From: UTCHB3 sp964625575
GTDB taxonomy: Bacteria > Bacteroidota > Ignavibacteria > Ignavibacteriales > Ignavibacteriaceae
Length of the DNA: 64,000 nucleotides
NCBI GenBank assembly: GCA_964625575.1
Contig: CAZVBQ010000002.1
Coordinates: 186,001-250,000, forward strand
Reading direction: 5' to 3'
The notes beneath the pieces were generated by a model. The model was not told the origin of the DNA and ran no database searches. It saw only the letters and a list, made by a program, of their open reading frames with translations. This document shows, in pieces, positions 10,101 to 17,564 of this stretch (positions are counted from its first letter, which is position 1; the number at the start of each line of letters is the position of its first letter). Both the position numbers and the translations under genes were made by a program.

Positions 10101-10555
10101 TTGTAATTGTAACTTCCGAGTAGTGCAACCAGCCTGTCGTAAGTGATCGATTCACCCGAATTTATACGGTAAAGGTTTTCAGCGAAATCACTCTTCGAAG
10201 GGAGCTTTACCAGCAAGAGTTCGTATGTGGAAACAAGAAAATACCCCGGCAGGGTTGAGAGCTCGTTGAGGGTTTCCTGTATCTTTTTTGAATTGAACTC
10301 TGATATCTGAATTACAGGGGTTTTCGAGCCCATCAGTTTTAACTCAGTCGACATTTCCTGCACATCCCGCACTGTGGGAACGAGGAGTACCACTTTGTCA
10401 AATTTAATTTTTAATTGAAGTGCTGTGATCGTGCGGGAACTGCCGGGAAGTGAAGCCACGTGGTGAATGCTTCCCTTTGTGCCGGAGACCTTTTTGACAA
10501 GGTTTTTAACTTCGGGGTGGTTTCCAAAGGATGAAATTAATTTGGATTGTTCCAT
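7148..10555 (-). CDS. mfd: Transcription-repair coupling factor Mfd
   Basis: Superfamily 2 translocase that removes RNA polymerase stalled at lesions and recruits UvrA. The 1135-residue product has the N-terminal UvrB-like region (~1-330), the CarD-like RNA-polymerase interaction domain (KPGDYVVHEEYGIGRFAGL, ~440-510), the helicase core with Walker A GDVGFGKTE and the DEEH box (LLIIDEEHRFGVKAKE), the RecG-like GRVGRSDRQAFAYF motif, and the C-terminal TRCF domain that masks UvrA binding (~970-1100). An acidic linker about 235-290 is longer than in the E. coli protein. It is the last gene of the seven-gene minus-strand run and starts 2 bp after the PAP2 gene. Confidence 0.97.
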   Translation of the reverse strand: MEQSKLISSFGNHPEVKNLVKKVSGTKGSIHHVASLPGSSRTITALQLKIKFDKVVLLVPTVRDVQEMSTELKLMGSKTPVIQISEFNSKKIQETLNELSTLPGYFLVSTYELLLVKLPSKSDFAENLYRINSGESITYDRLVALLGSYNYKKEKYVEQSGYFAQRGAIIDFWSHSESLPVRVEFDGDFIESLRFFDPDNQRSVQITESATISPELEELATNDENIFNDDIFDYINDAVILSEEFYLREASFKEVKITEPDDEVKESGPEPVYDEDAFLDEFPEESTVPESETGTQKIDFLDITRKGNNTWLIETGIQLEDSIPIEIAAAPSINSNYEVLFITILRFSEQGYRLIIAVENEIQLDRLKDLLRNKQEDFGLMCEDGTISFTILPLREGFFLKKEKILILSDYQIFGKPFRTKVINYKRPAKSRRNELLSIKPGDYVVHEEYGIGRFAGLHNVKIGDIEQESVKLLYGEGGAVFVNLNYLHLIKKYSSKEGVEPRVSVLGTNTWEHTKNKAKKKIREIARDLIELYAQRKSTRGFSFSNDTIWQKELEASFIYEDTPDQMKVTEEIKQDMQDISPMDRLVCGDVGFGKTEIAVRAAFKAVQDGKQVSVLVPTTILAEQHYNTFRDRLSQFPVRVEVMSRFQQKAKQTEIVGKLKSGEVDIVIGTHRLISKDIGFKDLGLLIIDEEHRFGVKAKEKLRSMRVNVDTLTLTATPIPRTLNFSLHGARDLSIMATPPANRQPVYTKVDLFDIKKIREWLVAEFARNGQVYIVHDRIMSINKLGDYIKRFVPEAVIGVAHGRMTPDQLEDVIHGFLQKKFNVLLSTKIIESGIDIPNVNTIIVNRADRFGLAELHQLRGRVGRSDRQAFAYFLVPSLSALKKQTLKRLKAIEEFNELGSGFNLAMRDLEIRGAGNLLGTEQSGFITDVGFDLYMKLVNEAVEELKHKEFKEVFKNLGRTTQRTDPKIDTYYEIGIPEQFMPDQTDRLNFYTSLISAGTLKEIEDIKEELVDRFGLLPVTAKRLIATARIRYYASFAMFERVVAQKHRIVLVLPNKEREEFYENNFKVLLHHVMTKLKDSVRFDQQRDSMKLIIEKSFESPEKLTEYLIDLFKQIMELYGVKDTESEKAEAA

Positions 10556-10557
10556 TT

Positions 10558-11310
10558 TCAGAATCTGTATGTAAGGTTTATCATTGGGACAGAAATATCC
10601 CCTCTTGCCTCTTTTGAGGTGCCAACAAGGCTGCCGGTGAAGTATCCTATGGCGCTTCCAAGCACGACATCTGATAGCCAGTGGTGGCTGTTATAGACCC
10701 TTTCGAGCGCCATGATACCCGCCACCGCCCAGTAAGCCGCCTTCTCGATATCGTTGTCGGTTGAGAGAGCCATCACGGAAGCAAAGGCAAAACCAGCCGT
10801 TGCATGTCCCGAGGGGAATGAAGTGTTGTCCCACGCGGTTTGAAAAAAGTTAAAGTTCGAGTTGCTTTCAGAGATGGTGGGTCGGTCGCGTCCTGTCACC
10901 AATTTCAAAATGATGGTGACCGCGGTTGAATAGATCAGCGCCGAGCCCAGCCTCACTCCGAGATCGCTGTTCTTTTGGTTATCGAAAAGTTTGCCATGGA
11001 GGTAAAGCCCTCCCGCCAGACTGAACACGCCGGCCACGGAGTATTTGTTGAATTCAGTTATCGCCGCGGGAAGTGGCGGCATTGAGTGACGGAAGAAATT
11101 GTTTACTTTTTCGTCAACCGAGTACGCGAGAAAGGTTGATCCCGCAACAATGCCATAGTTGAGGATGTCTTGAGAGTCGAACCGGGTGGCGGATTTTAAA
11201 ATACTCTCCCCATACCTTCCAAACTTCTCCGGGTCTGATTCCTGGGGAAGGATGGTGGTAAATAATAAAATAAATAATATTAAGACGCTATAGTTATATT
11301 TTTTAGTCAA
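10558..11310 (-). CDS. PAP2-superfamily membrane-associated phosphatase
   Basis: Vanadium-haloperoxidase-fold acid phosphatase (PAP2), probably periplasmic. The three signature motifs are visible in order: KLVTGRDRP, the PSGHATAGF block, and RVYNSHHWLSD. The family includes phosphatidate, undecaprenyl-pyrophosphate and lipid A phosphatases; the substrate cannot be told here. Start choice: the frame stays open to an ATG at 11382, but that would overlap murQ by 80 bp. A TTG at 11308-11310, inside the murQ stop, gives a classic signal peptide (MTKKYNYSVLILFILLFTTILPQ) and is used here. It lies 2 bp before mfd, within the minus-strand run. Confidence 0.86.
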   Translation of the reverse strand: MTKKYNYSVLILFILLFTTILPQESDPEKFGRYGESILKSATRFDSQDILNYGIVAGSTFLAYSVDEKVNNFFRHSMPPLPAAITEFNKYSVAGVFSLAGGLYLHGKLFDNQKNSDLGVRLGSALIYSTAVTIILKLVTGRDRPTISESNSNFNFFQTAWDNTSFPSGHATAGFAFASVMALSTDNDIEKAAYWAVAGIMALERVYNSHHWLSDVVLGSAIGYFTGSLVGTSKEARGDISVPMINLTYRF

Positions 11311-12238
11311 CAAGCTCAATGGCTTTTCGAACGAAGCCGTCAGAAAGATCAAGTCTTCTTTTAGCTTCTTCAGCCGAAACATTTGCCTTTATCATCACAA
11401 GCGCGGTTTTTACGTGCCCGCCCGCTTCTTGAAGATACTTCGTGGCTTCATCGTACGTAAGTCCGGTAATGGTCATGACCACTCTTTTGGCCCTCTCAAC
11501 AAGCTTCTTGTTGGTCATCTGAAGGTCGATCATCATGTTCTCATAAACCTTCCCCATCCTGATCATTGACGCGGTGGTGAGCATGTTCAAAACAAGTTTC
11601 TGAGCGGTACCGCTTTTCATTCTTGTTGAGCCCATCACCACTTCGGGACCGACATATGGGCAAATAGGTATATCAACCGCTTCTATGTTGAACCCTTCCC
11701 TTGGTGTCGCGGTAACGTAAACTGTAGTAGCCCCGAGTTCTTTTGCCTTCTTCACTGCACCAATAACATAAGGGGTTCTTCTGCTGGCCGCAATTCCGCA
11801 GACAACATCTTTAGCTGTTACTTCCGCTGCCATCACGTCAGCAGCACCGTTCTCTTCGTGATCTTCCGCCCCTTCCTGAGCGCGGAACATTGCTTCCTTG
11901 CCGCCGGCTATGTAGCCTTCAATCATACCGAAGGGAGTTCCGAATGTCGGAGGACATTCTGACGCGTCCACAACACCGAGCCTGCCTGAAGTTCCTGCCC
12001 CGAAATATAGGAGCCTTCCCCCGCTTTTTAATGCTTTCACAATCGCCTCAACCGCCTCGGCGATATAGGGAATCTCCCGCTCAACCGCGAGGGGTACCCT
12101 CTTGTCTTCCTCATTAATTATCCGGAGTATCTCGGTCACCGGCGCCGCGTCGATCTCCATCGATCTGGGGTTTCTCTGCTCTGTGGTGAGTTTTGCTATT
12201 TCATGGAATAGTGACTGGTCGGTTCCGCTTAAGATCAT
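11303..12238 (-). CDS. murQ: N-acetylmuramic acid 6-phosphate etherase MurQ
   Basis: Cleaves the D-lactyl ether of MurNAc-6-phosphate to GlcNAc-6-phosphate in peptidoglycan recycling. The 311-residue product contains the SIS-domain signature GAGTSGRLGVVDASECPPTFG region (about residues 80-100), the TEQRNP start, the GSTRMKSGTAQKLVLNM block, and the C-terminal helical segment with VKTALVMIKANVSAEEAKRRL. Length is normal. ATG overlaps the rsmG stop by 4 bp and follows GGAG. No MurNAc transporter, AnmK or MurK is seen in the window, so the source of substrate is not shown locally. Confidence 0.95.
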   Translation of the reverse strand: MILSGTDQSLFHEIAKLTTEQRNPRSMEIDAAPVTEILRIINEEDKRVPLAVEREIPYIAEAVEAIVKALKSGGRLLYFGAGTSGRLGVVDASECPPTFGTPFGMIEGYIAGGKEAMFRAQEGAEDHEENGAADVMAAEVTAKDVVCGIAASRRTPYVIGAVKKAKELGATTVYVTATPREGFNIEAVDIPICPYVGPEVVMGSTRMKSGTAQKLVLNMLTTASMIRMGKVYENMMIDLQMTNKKLVERAKRVVMTITGLTYDEATKYLQEAGGHVKTALVMIKANVSAEEAKRRLDLSDGFVRKAIELVD

Positions 12239-12915
12239 TTGTAAAGCTCCAGGTAAACCAATTTTTTACCTTTTTCATTTTTTGTGTTGGTGGGTTTGTA
12301 ACGCAGTTCAAAGGTCGTCGACCTCTTGATCATGTGTCCGTATTTTTCCTTGGCGGCTTCGAACTCCCCGGTGATGTCTCCACCTTTAATCAGCAGCATG
12401 GCAGCCTTCTCTTTTATCAGAGGCAGTGAATATCTGACAAGCGAGAGAAGATCAACGGTTGCCCGGCTGATGATAATATCAAATTTGCCCGTGTATTTTT
12501 TTACGAATTCGAGACCCTCAACACGACTGTTTTCAACAGTGACGTTACGAAGCATTAATTTTTCAACGAACTCAGAGACGGCCTTGCTCTTCTTGGAGAT
12601 CGAATCAACAACCACACCTTTAAGATCCGGACGCATGATGCCGAACGGGATTCCGGGCAACCCGCCTCCGGTTCCGATATCGAGGAAAGAAGTGGCACGC
12701 TCCGGCAGGTATTTCGTGATGTAAGCCGAAATGAAAACGTGGTTTTCCACGATGTTCTCGATATCTTTTCTTGATACAAGATTCAAGACTTCATTTTTCT
12801 CGACAAGCAGCCGGGCGTAAAGTGCCAGCCTGCTAAGTGTACCCTCATCGGGGTTCTGATCATTTTCCCAGAAAAAGTGTGTTAGTTGCCTTAAATAAGT
12901 ATCGTCAGATATCAA
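12235..12915 (-). CDS. rsmG: 16S rRNA (guanine527-N7)-methyltransferase RsmG (GidB)
   Basis: SAM-dependent methyltransferase modifying G527 of 16S rRNA. The 226-residue product has the N-terminal helical part (LYARLLVEKNEVLNLVSRKD), the SAM-binding loop FLDIGTGGGLPGIPFGIMRP, the DSISKKSKAV motif and the IIISRA segment, all typical. It starts with TTG preceded by GGAG at good spacing. It lies 24 bp downstream of mnmG and overlaps murQ by 4 bp. In many bacteria rsmG is followed by parA-parB; here murQ follows instead. Confidence 0.95.
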   Translation of the reverse strand: MISDDTYLRQLTHFFWENDQNPDEGTLSRLALYARLLVEKNEVLNLVSRKDIENIVENHVFISAYITKYLPERATSFLDIGTGGGLPGIPFGIMRPDLKGVVVDSISKKSKAVSEFVEKLMLRNVTVENSRVEGLEFVKKYTGKFDIIISRATVDLLSLVRYSLPLIKEKAAMLLIKGGDITGEFEAAKEKYGHMIKRSTTFELRYKPTNTKNEKGKKLVYLELYK

Positions 12916-12939
12916 CCGGACTCCGCAGAATTAAAAAAA

Positions 12940-14817
12940 TCACTTGTTCAAATATACCATTAAGATAGAAATATCTGAAGGAGTGACCCCCGAAATACGG
13001 CTTGCCTGCCCAATGTTGCGTGGTTTAACCTTTGTCAGTTTCTCTCTGCCCTCTGCTGAAATGGACGAGATGGCTGAATAATCGATGTGTCCGGGGATCG
13101 CGAGTTCTTCATATTTTTCGAGTCGTGCCACGGTTTCATGTTGCCGTTGAATGTATCCTTCGTATTTTATTTCAAGTTCAATTTGAAACGCGGCATCGGG
13201 ATCGGATATAATTTCCTTAAGTTCAACGGAATCTTCTTCCGTTACAAGTTTTCCCAATTGCCAGGCATCAATTTCCGGACGCTTGATTATTTTCTCCAGA
13301 GTGTCGGTGAACTTTATTTCGGATGAACCGATCGAGATAAGAAATGGATTCACTCTTTCGGGTGTTATTTTTACTTTTTTAGTCAGCCCGAGCCCCGCGA
13401 AAACTTTTCGTTCCCTTTCTTTTACTCTTTCCAGTTCTTCGTCAGAGATCAGACCGGCCTGGTGTCCGTATTTTGAAAGTCTGGCATCAGCGTTGTCCGG
13501 ACGGAGAAGCAGCCTGTGTTCAGCCCGTGAGGTAAACATCCTGTAAGGTTCAGAAGTTGACTTCCCGACAAGGTCGTCAATCAACACTCCGATATAACCC
13601 TCACTCCTCTTTATTACCAATTCTGGTTCTTTTTTTATTTTGAGTGCCGCGTTAATTCCTGCCATTAAACCTTGTGCTGCAGCTTCCTCGTAGCCTGATG
13701 TTCCATTGATCTGTCCGGCGAAGTATAGCCCTTCTACAAGCTTTGTTTCCATGGTCAGATCGATCTGATGTGGCGGGAAGAAGTCATATTCAACCGCGTA
13801 ACCCGGGCGTACCATCACCACATCTTCAAGCCCCTTCATTACCTTAAGCGCTTCGAGTTGAATCTCTGCCGGAAGTGAGGTTGAAAATCCATTTACATAG
13901 ATCAGTTCTGTATCAAGGCCTTCCGGTTCCAGAAAGAGTTGGTGGCGTGGTTTATCCGCGAATCTTACTATTTTATCCTCTATGGATGGGCAGTACCTTG
14001 GGCCCGTTCCTTGTATCAGACCAGTAAACATGGGCGAACGGGAGAAACCCTTTTCCAGTATCTTGTGCACCGTGCTATCCGTGTAAGTCATGTGACAGGA
14101 TACCTGTGGGAGGAAGGGAAAAAGGTTTTTGTCTGTACGGTGTGAAAATGGCTGTGGCTTTTCGTCCCCCGGTTGCTCTTCCAGGAGTTCCCATCTGATC
14201 GAGTCTTTGTGAAGTCTTGGTGGGGTTCCTGTTTTTAACCTGCCTGTTTCGAATCCGGCTTTTACGAGTGATTCGGTTATACCTGTGGCCGGTTTTTCGC
14301 CGAAACGGCCTCCGGGCGTGGCTGTCAGACCTGTGTGCATCAGTCCATTCAGGAAAGTGCCTGATGAAAGAATCACTGCTTTGGCATCTATCTCTTCCCC
14401 GTGTGCCGTTTTAACACCGGTTATTTTTCCGCAGTCTATCAATATCTCTATTATTGATTCGGCGATTATTTCAAGATTTTCCGTTCTCTCAACAACTTCA
14501 AGGGCAATACTGCTGTAGATGGTTCTGTCGTTCTGACTTCGTGGTGACCATACAGCCGGTCCCTTGCTTTTATTCAGCATCCTGAACTGGATACCTGATC
14601 TGTCAGCTATTTCCCCCATCACTCCACCGAGGGCATCTATTTCCCTGACAAGGTGACCCTTGGCTGTTCCTCCGATCGCCGGGTTGCATGAGAGTCTTCC
14701 TGTGGCATTTTTATCCATGGTTACAAGGGCTGTTCTGCACCCCATTCTGGCTGCCGCCACCGAAGCTTCTATTCCGGCGTGGCCTCCGCCAATTACAATT
14801 ACATCATATTTTCGCAT
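12940..14817 (-). CDS. mnmG: tRNA uridine-5-carboxymethylaminomethyl modification enzyme MnmG (GidA)
   Basis: FAD- and folate-dependent partner of MnmE that installs the cmnm5 group on wobble uridine 34. The 625-residue product begins with the FAD-binding DVIVIGGGHAGIEAS loop, and has the GidA signatures GRLSCNPAIGGTAKGHLVREIDALGG region, LKTGTPPRL, and YFAGQINGTSGYEEAAAQGL, plus the C-terminal helical domain that binds MnmE and tRNA. ATG at 14817 is used; a TTG two codons upstream is an alternative. The upstream gap to mnmE (105 bp) contains two parS-like sites, the first only 14 bp from this start. Confidence 0.96.
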   Translation of the reverse strand: MRKYDVIVIGGGHAGIEASVAAARMGCRTALVTMDKNATGRLSCNPAIGGTAKGHLVREIDALGGVMGEIADRSGIQFRMLNKSKGPAVWSPRSQNDRTIYSSIALEVVERTENLEIIAESIIEILIDCGKITGVKTAHGEEIDAKAVILSSGTFLNGLMHTGLTATPGGRFGEKPATGITESLVKAGFETGRLKTGTPPRLHKDSIRWELLEEQPGDEKPQPFSHRTDKNLFPFLPQVSCHMTYTDSTVHKILEKGFSRSPMFTGLIQGTGPRYCPSIEDKIVRFADKPRHQLFLEPEGLDTELIYVNGFSTSLPAEIQLEALKVMKGLEDVVMVRPGYAVEYDFFPPHQIDLTMETKLVEGLYFAGQINGTSGYEEAAAQGLMAGINAALKIKKEPELVIKRSEGYIGVLIDDLVGKSTSEPYRMFTSRAEHRLLLRPDNADARLSKYGHQAGLISDEELERVKERERKVFAGLGLTKKVKITPERVNPFLISIGSSEIKFTDTLEKIIKRPEIDAWQLGKLVTEEDSVELKEIISDPDAAFQIELEIKYEGYIQRQHETVARLEKYEELAIPGHIDYSAISSISAEGREKLTKVKPRNIGQASRISGVTPSDISILMVYLNK

Positions 14818-14831
14818 AATCAAGTTTAAAA

Positions 14832-14847
14832 TGTTTCATGTGAAACA
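14832..14847. promoter_or_regulatory. parS-like ParB-binding site 1
   Basis: TGTTTCATGTGAAACA differs from the widely conserved parS consensus TGTTTCACGTGAAACA by one central base (CG to TG); both 7-bp arms TGTTTCA/TGAAACA are intact. parS sites bind ParB (Spo0J) and mark the origin region for segregation. The position upstream of mnmG, a common oriC-proximal gene, fits. No parAB genes are in the window. Confidence 0.7.
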
Positions 14848-14899
14848 ATTTGAAAGTTTCTAAAATGTTACAAAGGAAAAACAAGGGTCAAGATTAAAA

Positions 14900-14915
14900 T
14901 GTTTCATGTGAAACA
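14900..14915. promoter_or_regulatory. parS-like ParB-binding site 2
   Basis: An identical 16-bp copy of site 1, 68 bp further along and 7 bp from the mnmE stop codon. Exact repetition of a 16-bp near-palindrome in one 105-bp gap is unlikely by chance and supports a true ParB cluster. Confidence 0.7.
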
Positions 14916-14922
14916 TTTTGAA

Positions 14923-16278
14923 TTACTTCCCAATGCAGAAGTGCATGAAAATGTTGTTCAGGATATCATCCGAAGTTATTTCGCCGGTTATTTCCGCGAG
15001 GGCGTTTTCAGCATTGCGAAGGTCAACCGATATGAACTCACCGCTTAATCCGTTTTTACATGAGGTCAACGCTTCATCAAGGTGGACTCTTGCCCTTTTC
15101 AGGCAATTATAGTGACGCATGTTCGAGACAACAGCGCTTTTCTCGCTGTATGAGGCAGAGCCTGCCGCCCTGTCCTTCAGTATTTCAAACAGTTCGTCTA
15201 TCCCTTTTCCGGTCTTGGCTGATATGGCGACATCGGATTTGAGAAGGGCGGGATGGTCAAGGTCGACTTTGTTCAAAACCACAATTATCTTTTTGCTGTC
15301 GGTCAGCTTTCGGATCTCATCATACAGTTCGACCGAGATGTTCTGAACAACATCATTTATAAATAGGACAACGTCGGCATCCTTCACTGCTTCCCTGCTT
15401 CTTCTGACCCCCTCTTTTTCGATCTCGTCCTGTGTCTCACGGATACCGGCTGTATCAAAAAGGCGGTAAAGAATTCCATCAATCACCACTTCCTCGCGGA
15501 TTATGTCACGCGTGGTTCCGGGCATTGAACTGACGATCGCCCTGTACTCTTTCAGAAGGTAATTTAGAAGTGATGACTTACCCACGTTTGGTTGCCCCAC
15601 AAGAGCAACATTCACACCATCGCGCATGAGGCGTCCGAATCCGTACGTGCCTAAAAGTTGATCAATTTCCGAGATTATTCCTTCCGTTCTTGAGATGAGT
15701 TCTGCGCGCTCCACGAATTCCAGATCTTCCTCGGCGAAGTCGAGCTCCAGTTCAACAAGGGACGAGGTGTGAACGAGCATCCCCCTCAGAGCGTTGACTT
15801 TCGCCGAAAGCACTCCATCAAGCTGGTTGCGCGCGCCCCGGAGCGATGCCTCAGAACGGGCTGAGATAAGCTCCATCACGGCTTCAGCCTGCGAAAGATC
15901 TATTCTGCCGTTAAGAAAAGCGCGCTTTGTGAACTCTCCCGGTTCGGCATTCCGAACGCCGAGGTCATAAAGAAGCTCAGTTATTTTTCTGGTAATGTTC
16001 GGATTGCCGTGACAAGAAATTTCAATGCAGTCTTCACCGGTATAGGAATTTGGTGACCGGAAGACAGAAACAACTACGTCATCGATAACTTCGCCGGAGG
16101 GCGAAACGACAGTGCCATATTTCAAAGTGTGGGTTTTTGCCTCTTCGAGGGGGGTGGAGCCGGAGAATATCCTGCCCGCTGATTGGATTGCATTATCACC
16201 GCTGATCCGTATTACGGATACAGCACCAACTCCTGGCGGGGTGATGATTGCCGTGATCGTATCTTCTTTCAAAATCAT
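14923..16278 (-). CDS. mnmE: tRNA modification GTPase MnmE (TrmE)
   Basis: Dimeric GTPase acting with MnmG on wobble-uridine modification. The 451-residue product has the N-terminal folate-binding domain (TITAIITPPGVGAVSVIRISG, then SCHGNPN), a helical middle domain, an inserted G domain with G1 GQPNVGKSSLLN, G3 DTAGIRET, G4 NKVD, and the invariant C-terminal CIGK whose Cys is conserved in the family. The ATG at 16278 is used; a TTG three codons upstream is less likely. Co-directional with mnmG. Together they support a shared job, a frequent pairing near bacterial origins. Confidence 0.96.
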   Translation of the reverse strand: MILKEDTITAIITPPGVGAVSVIRISGDNAIQSAGRIFSGSTPLEEAKTHTLKYGTVVSPSGEVIDDVVVSVFRSPNSYTGEDCIEISCHGNPNITRKITELLYDLGVRNAEPGEFTKRAFLNGRIDLSQAEAVMELISARSEASLRGARNQLDGVLSAKVNALRGMLVHTSSLVELELDFAEEDLEFVERAELISRTEGIISEIDQLLGTYGFGRLMRDGVNVALVGQPNVGKSSLLNYLLKEYRAIVSSMPGTTRDIIREEVVIDGILYRLFDTAGIRETQDEIEKEGVRRSREAVKDADVVLFINDVVQNISVELYDEIRKLTDSKKIIVVLNKVDLDHPALLKSDVAISAKTGKGIDELFEILKDRAAGSASYSEKSAVVSNMRHYNCLKRARVHLDEALTSCKNGLSGEFISVDLRNAENALAEITGEITSDDILNNIFMHFCIGK

Positions 16279-16352
16279 AGTTCGCAAAAATACGGAATTA
16301 ACACGGCAGAGAAAAACATCATCCCTGCCCCAAAGTAATAAATAATTTTATA

Positions 16353-17345
16353 TTATACCGCAAACACTCTGTGATATATAAAATCGAATGAGAATGCCTT
16401 GGTGTCGACCTTTCTGTCGATATACTCAGCCACCTGCTTCAGGCGGTTCGGAATAGCCATCAGTTTCTCCTGGGCTTTTCTGCCAGCCTCGTTCAAGCCG
16501 GTGAGGGTGTCAATCTCCCAGAACTTAAGAACATCTTCAACAATTCTTTTGTAATCCCAGGGGCCATAAATGCCCGAGCGTCTTACCACATCCGCCATAT
16601 CCTTGAAGTTTGGCATGCTTAAACCAGGCATTTCAATAGAAGGAAGTATCGCCAGCGCCGACTCAAGTGCCCTGCCGGGATCGATCTCCAGGATGTGTTT
16701 GAAAACTTTTCGGTAAAATGCATAGTGTCGGGCTTCATCTGCCGCGATGCTTGAAAGAATGCCTTCGAGAACCGGTTCGTACTTCCCTGCTGCCTTGCCG
16801 GTGTTACCATGGGTAACCTGCGTGGCGCGCTCCTGAAGTGAAGTGTAGGCGAAGACACGGTAGGGGTCTTTATCCCAATCGGGTCTGAACCCTGATTCCT
16901 GATACGCGTACTGCATGATCTCTACACACTTGAAGTTGAAGAGCCTTGAGTCGCGGGCGTAGTCGCGAAGAATACCGCCGTGGCGGTCTTCTTCCGCTGT
17001 CCAGATCGAATTCCACCTTTTCCAAACGCTCTCATCGCCGAGGTAAGTGGCTATGAGGCGGTGGAAGTGTGGCAGGCCTTCCTCGGTGAGCAGGCCAAGT
17101 GTCACCGAGACTCTCACGGCATCATCAATGGCACGTGCCCTTTCGCGAAGCTGCTCAAGGTTTTTAAGCTCGTCATCGCTCATTTTTTCATCTGCCGGAA
17201 GGAAGTCACTCGGGAACCACAGTTTCCTCTTTTTAAGATGTTCATCCATCATTTCGGTAACTTGAGGCTCCAGTTCAGCCAGCACTTCCGCTTTGCTTCT
17301 TGTTTCAGTCTCGTCACTGACCGGATTTTTTACAACGATCTCCAT
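16353..17345 (-). CDS. Acyl-ACP desaturase, ferritin-like diiron type
   Basis: Soluble di-iron desaturase of the stearoyl-ACP (DesA, FA_desaturase_2) family, which introduces a double bond into an acyl chain carried by ACP. The 330-residue product has the two metal-binding motifs: EEDRHG (EExxH) in helix TAEEDRHGGILRDY and DEARH in SIAADEARHYAFYRKVF. Length and the WFPSDFLP start region match bacterial members. It probably makes monounsaturated fatty acids and so adjusts membrane fluidity; the electron donor is not encoded nearby. It is the first gene of the minus-strand run and its upstream region has a perfect inverted repeat at 17377-17400. The ATG is preceded by AAAGG. Confidence 0.92.
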   Translation of the reverse strand: MEIVVKNPVSDETETRSKAEVLAELEPQVTEMMDEHLKKRKLWFPSDFLPADEKMSDDELKNLEQLRERARAIDDAVRVSVTLGLLTEEGLPHFHRLIATYLGDESVWKRWNSIWTAEEDRHGGILRDYARDSRLFNFKCVEIMQYAYQESGFRPDWDKDPYRVFAYTSLQERATQVTHGNTGKAAGKYEPVLEGILSSIAADEARHYAFYRKVFKHILEIDPGRALESALAILPSIEMPGLSMPNFKDMADVVRRSGIYGPWDYKRIVEDVLKFWEIDTLTGLNEAGRKAQEKLMAIPNRLKQVAEYIDRKVDTKAFSFDFIYHRVFAV

Positions 17346-17376
17346 TAGGGGATACCTTTCTAAATGCTTCTCAGGG

Positions 17377-17400
17377 TTTATTATTCGCTTGTATAATAAA
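17377..17400. promoter_or_regulatory. Perfect inverted repeat upstream of the desaturase gene
   Basis: TTTATTAT, an 8-nt spacer, then ATAATAAA: a perfect 8-bp dyad centred about 43 bp upstream of the desaturase ATG, in the 219-bp divergent gap shared with the nucleoside phosphorylase. The position suits an operator, but A/T palindromes are common in such gaps. The remainder of the gap is A/T-rich with no recognised element. Confidence 0.35.
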
Positions 17401-17564
17401 GGCGGGAAAAATGATTTGTGTTTCGGAAATATATTAAATTAACATAAAAATAAAAACATATATAAGATTGCCGAATTTAAATTTGGGACGTGCAATTTGG
17501 GGGTAAAACACAATAATTTTCCGGGCAAGTGTTAGATTTCGGATCAAAATTTAGAGAAAGTTCA

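Noticed and set aside
11311..11382. Longer start for the PAP2 gene at 11382
   Set aside because: It would overlap murQ by 80 bp and push the signal peptide inward; the TTG at 11310 is better.
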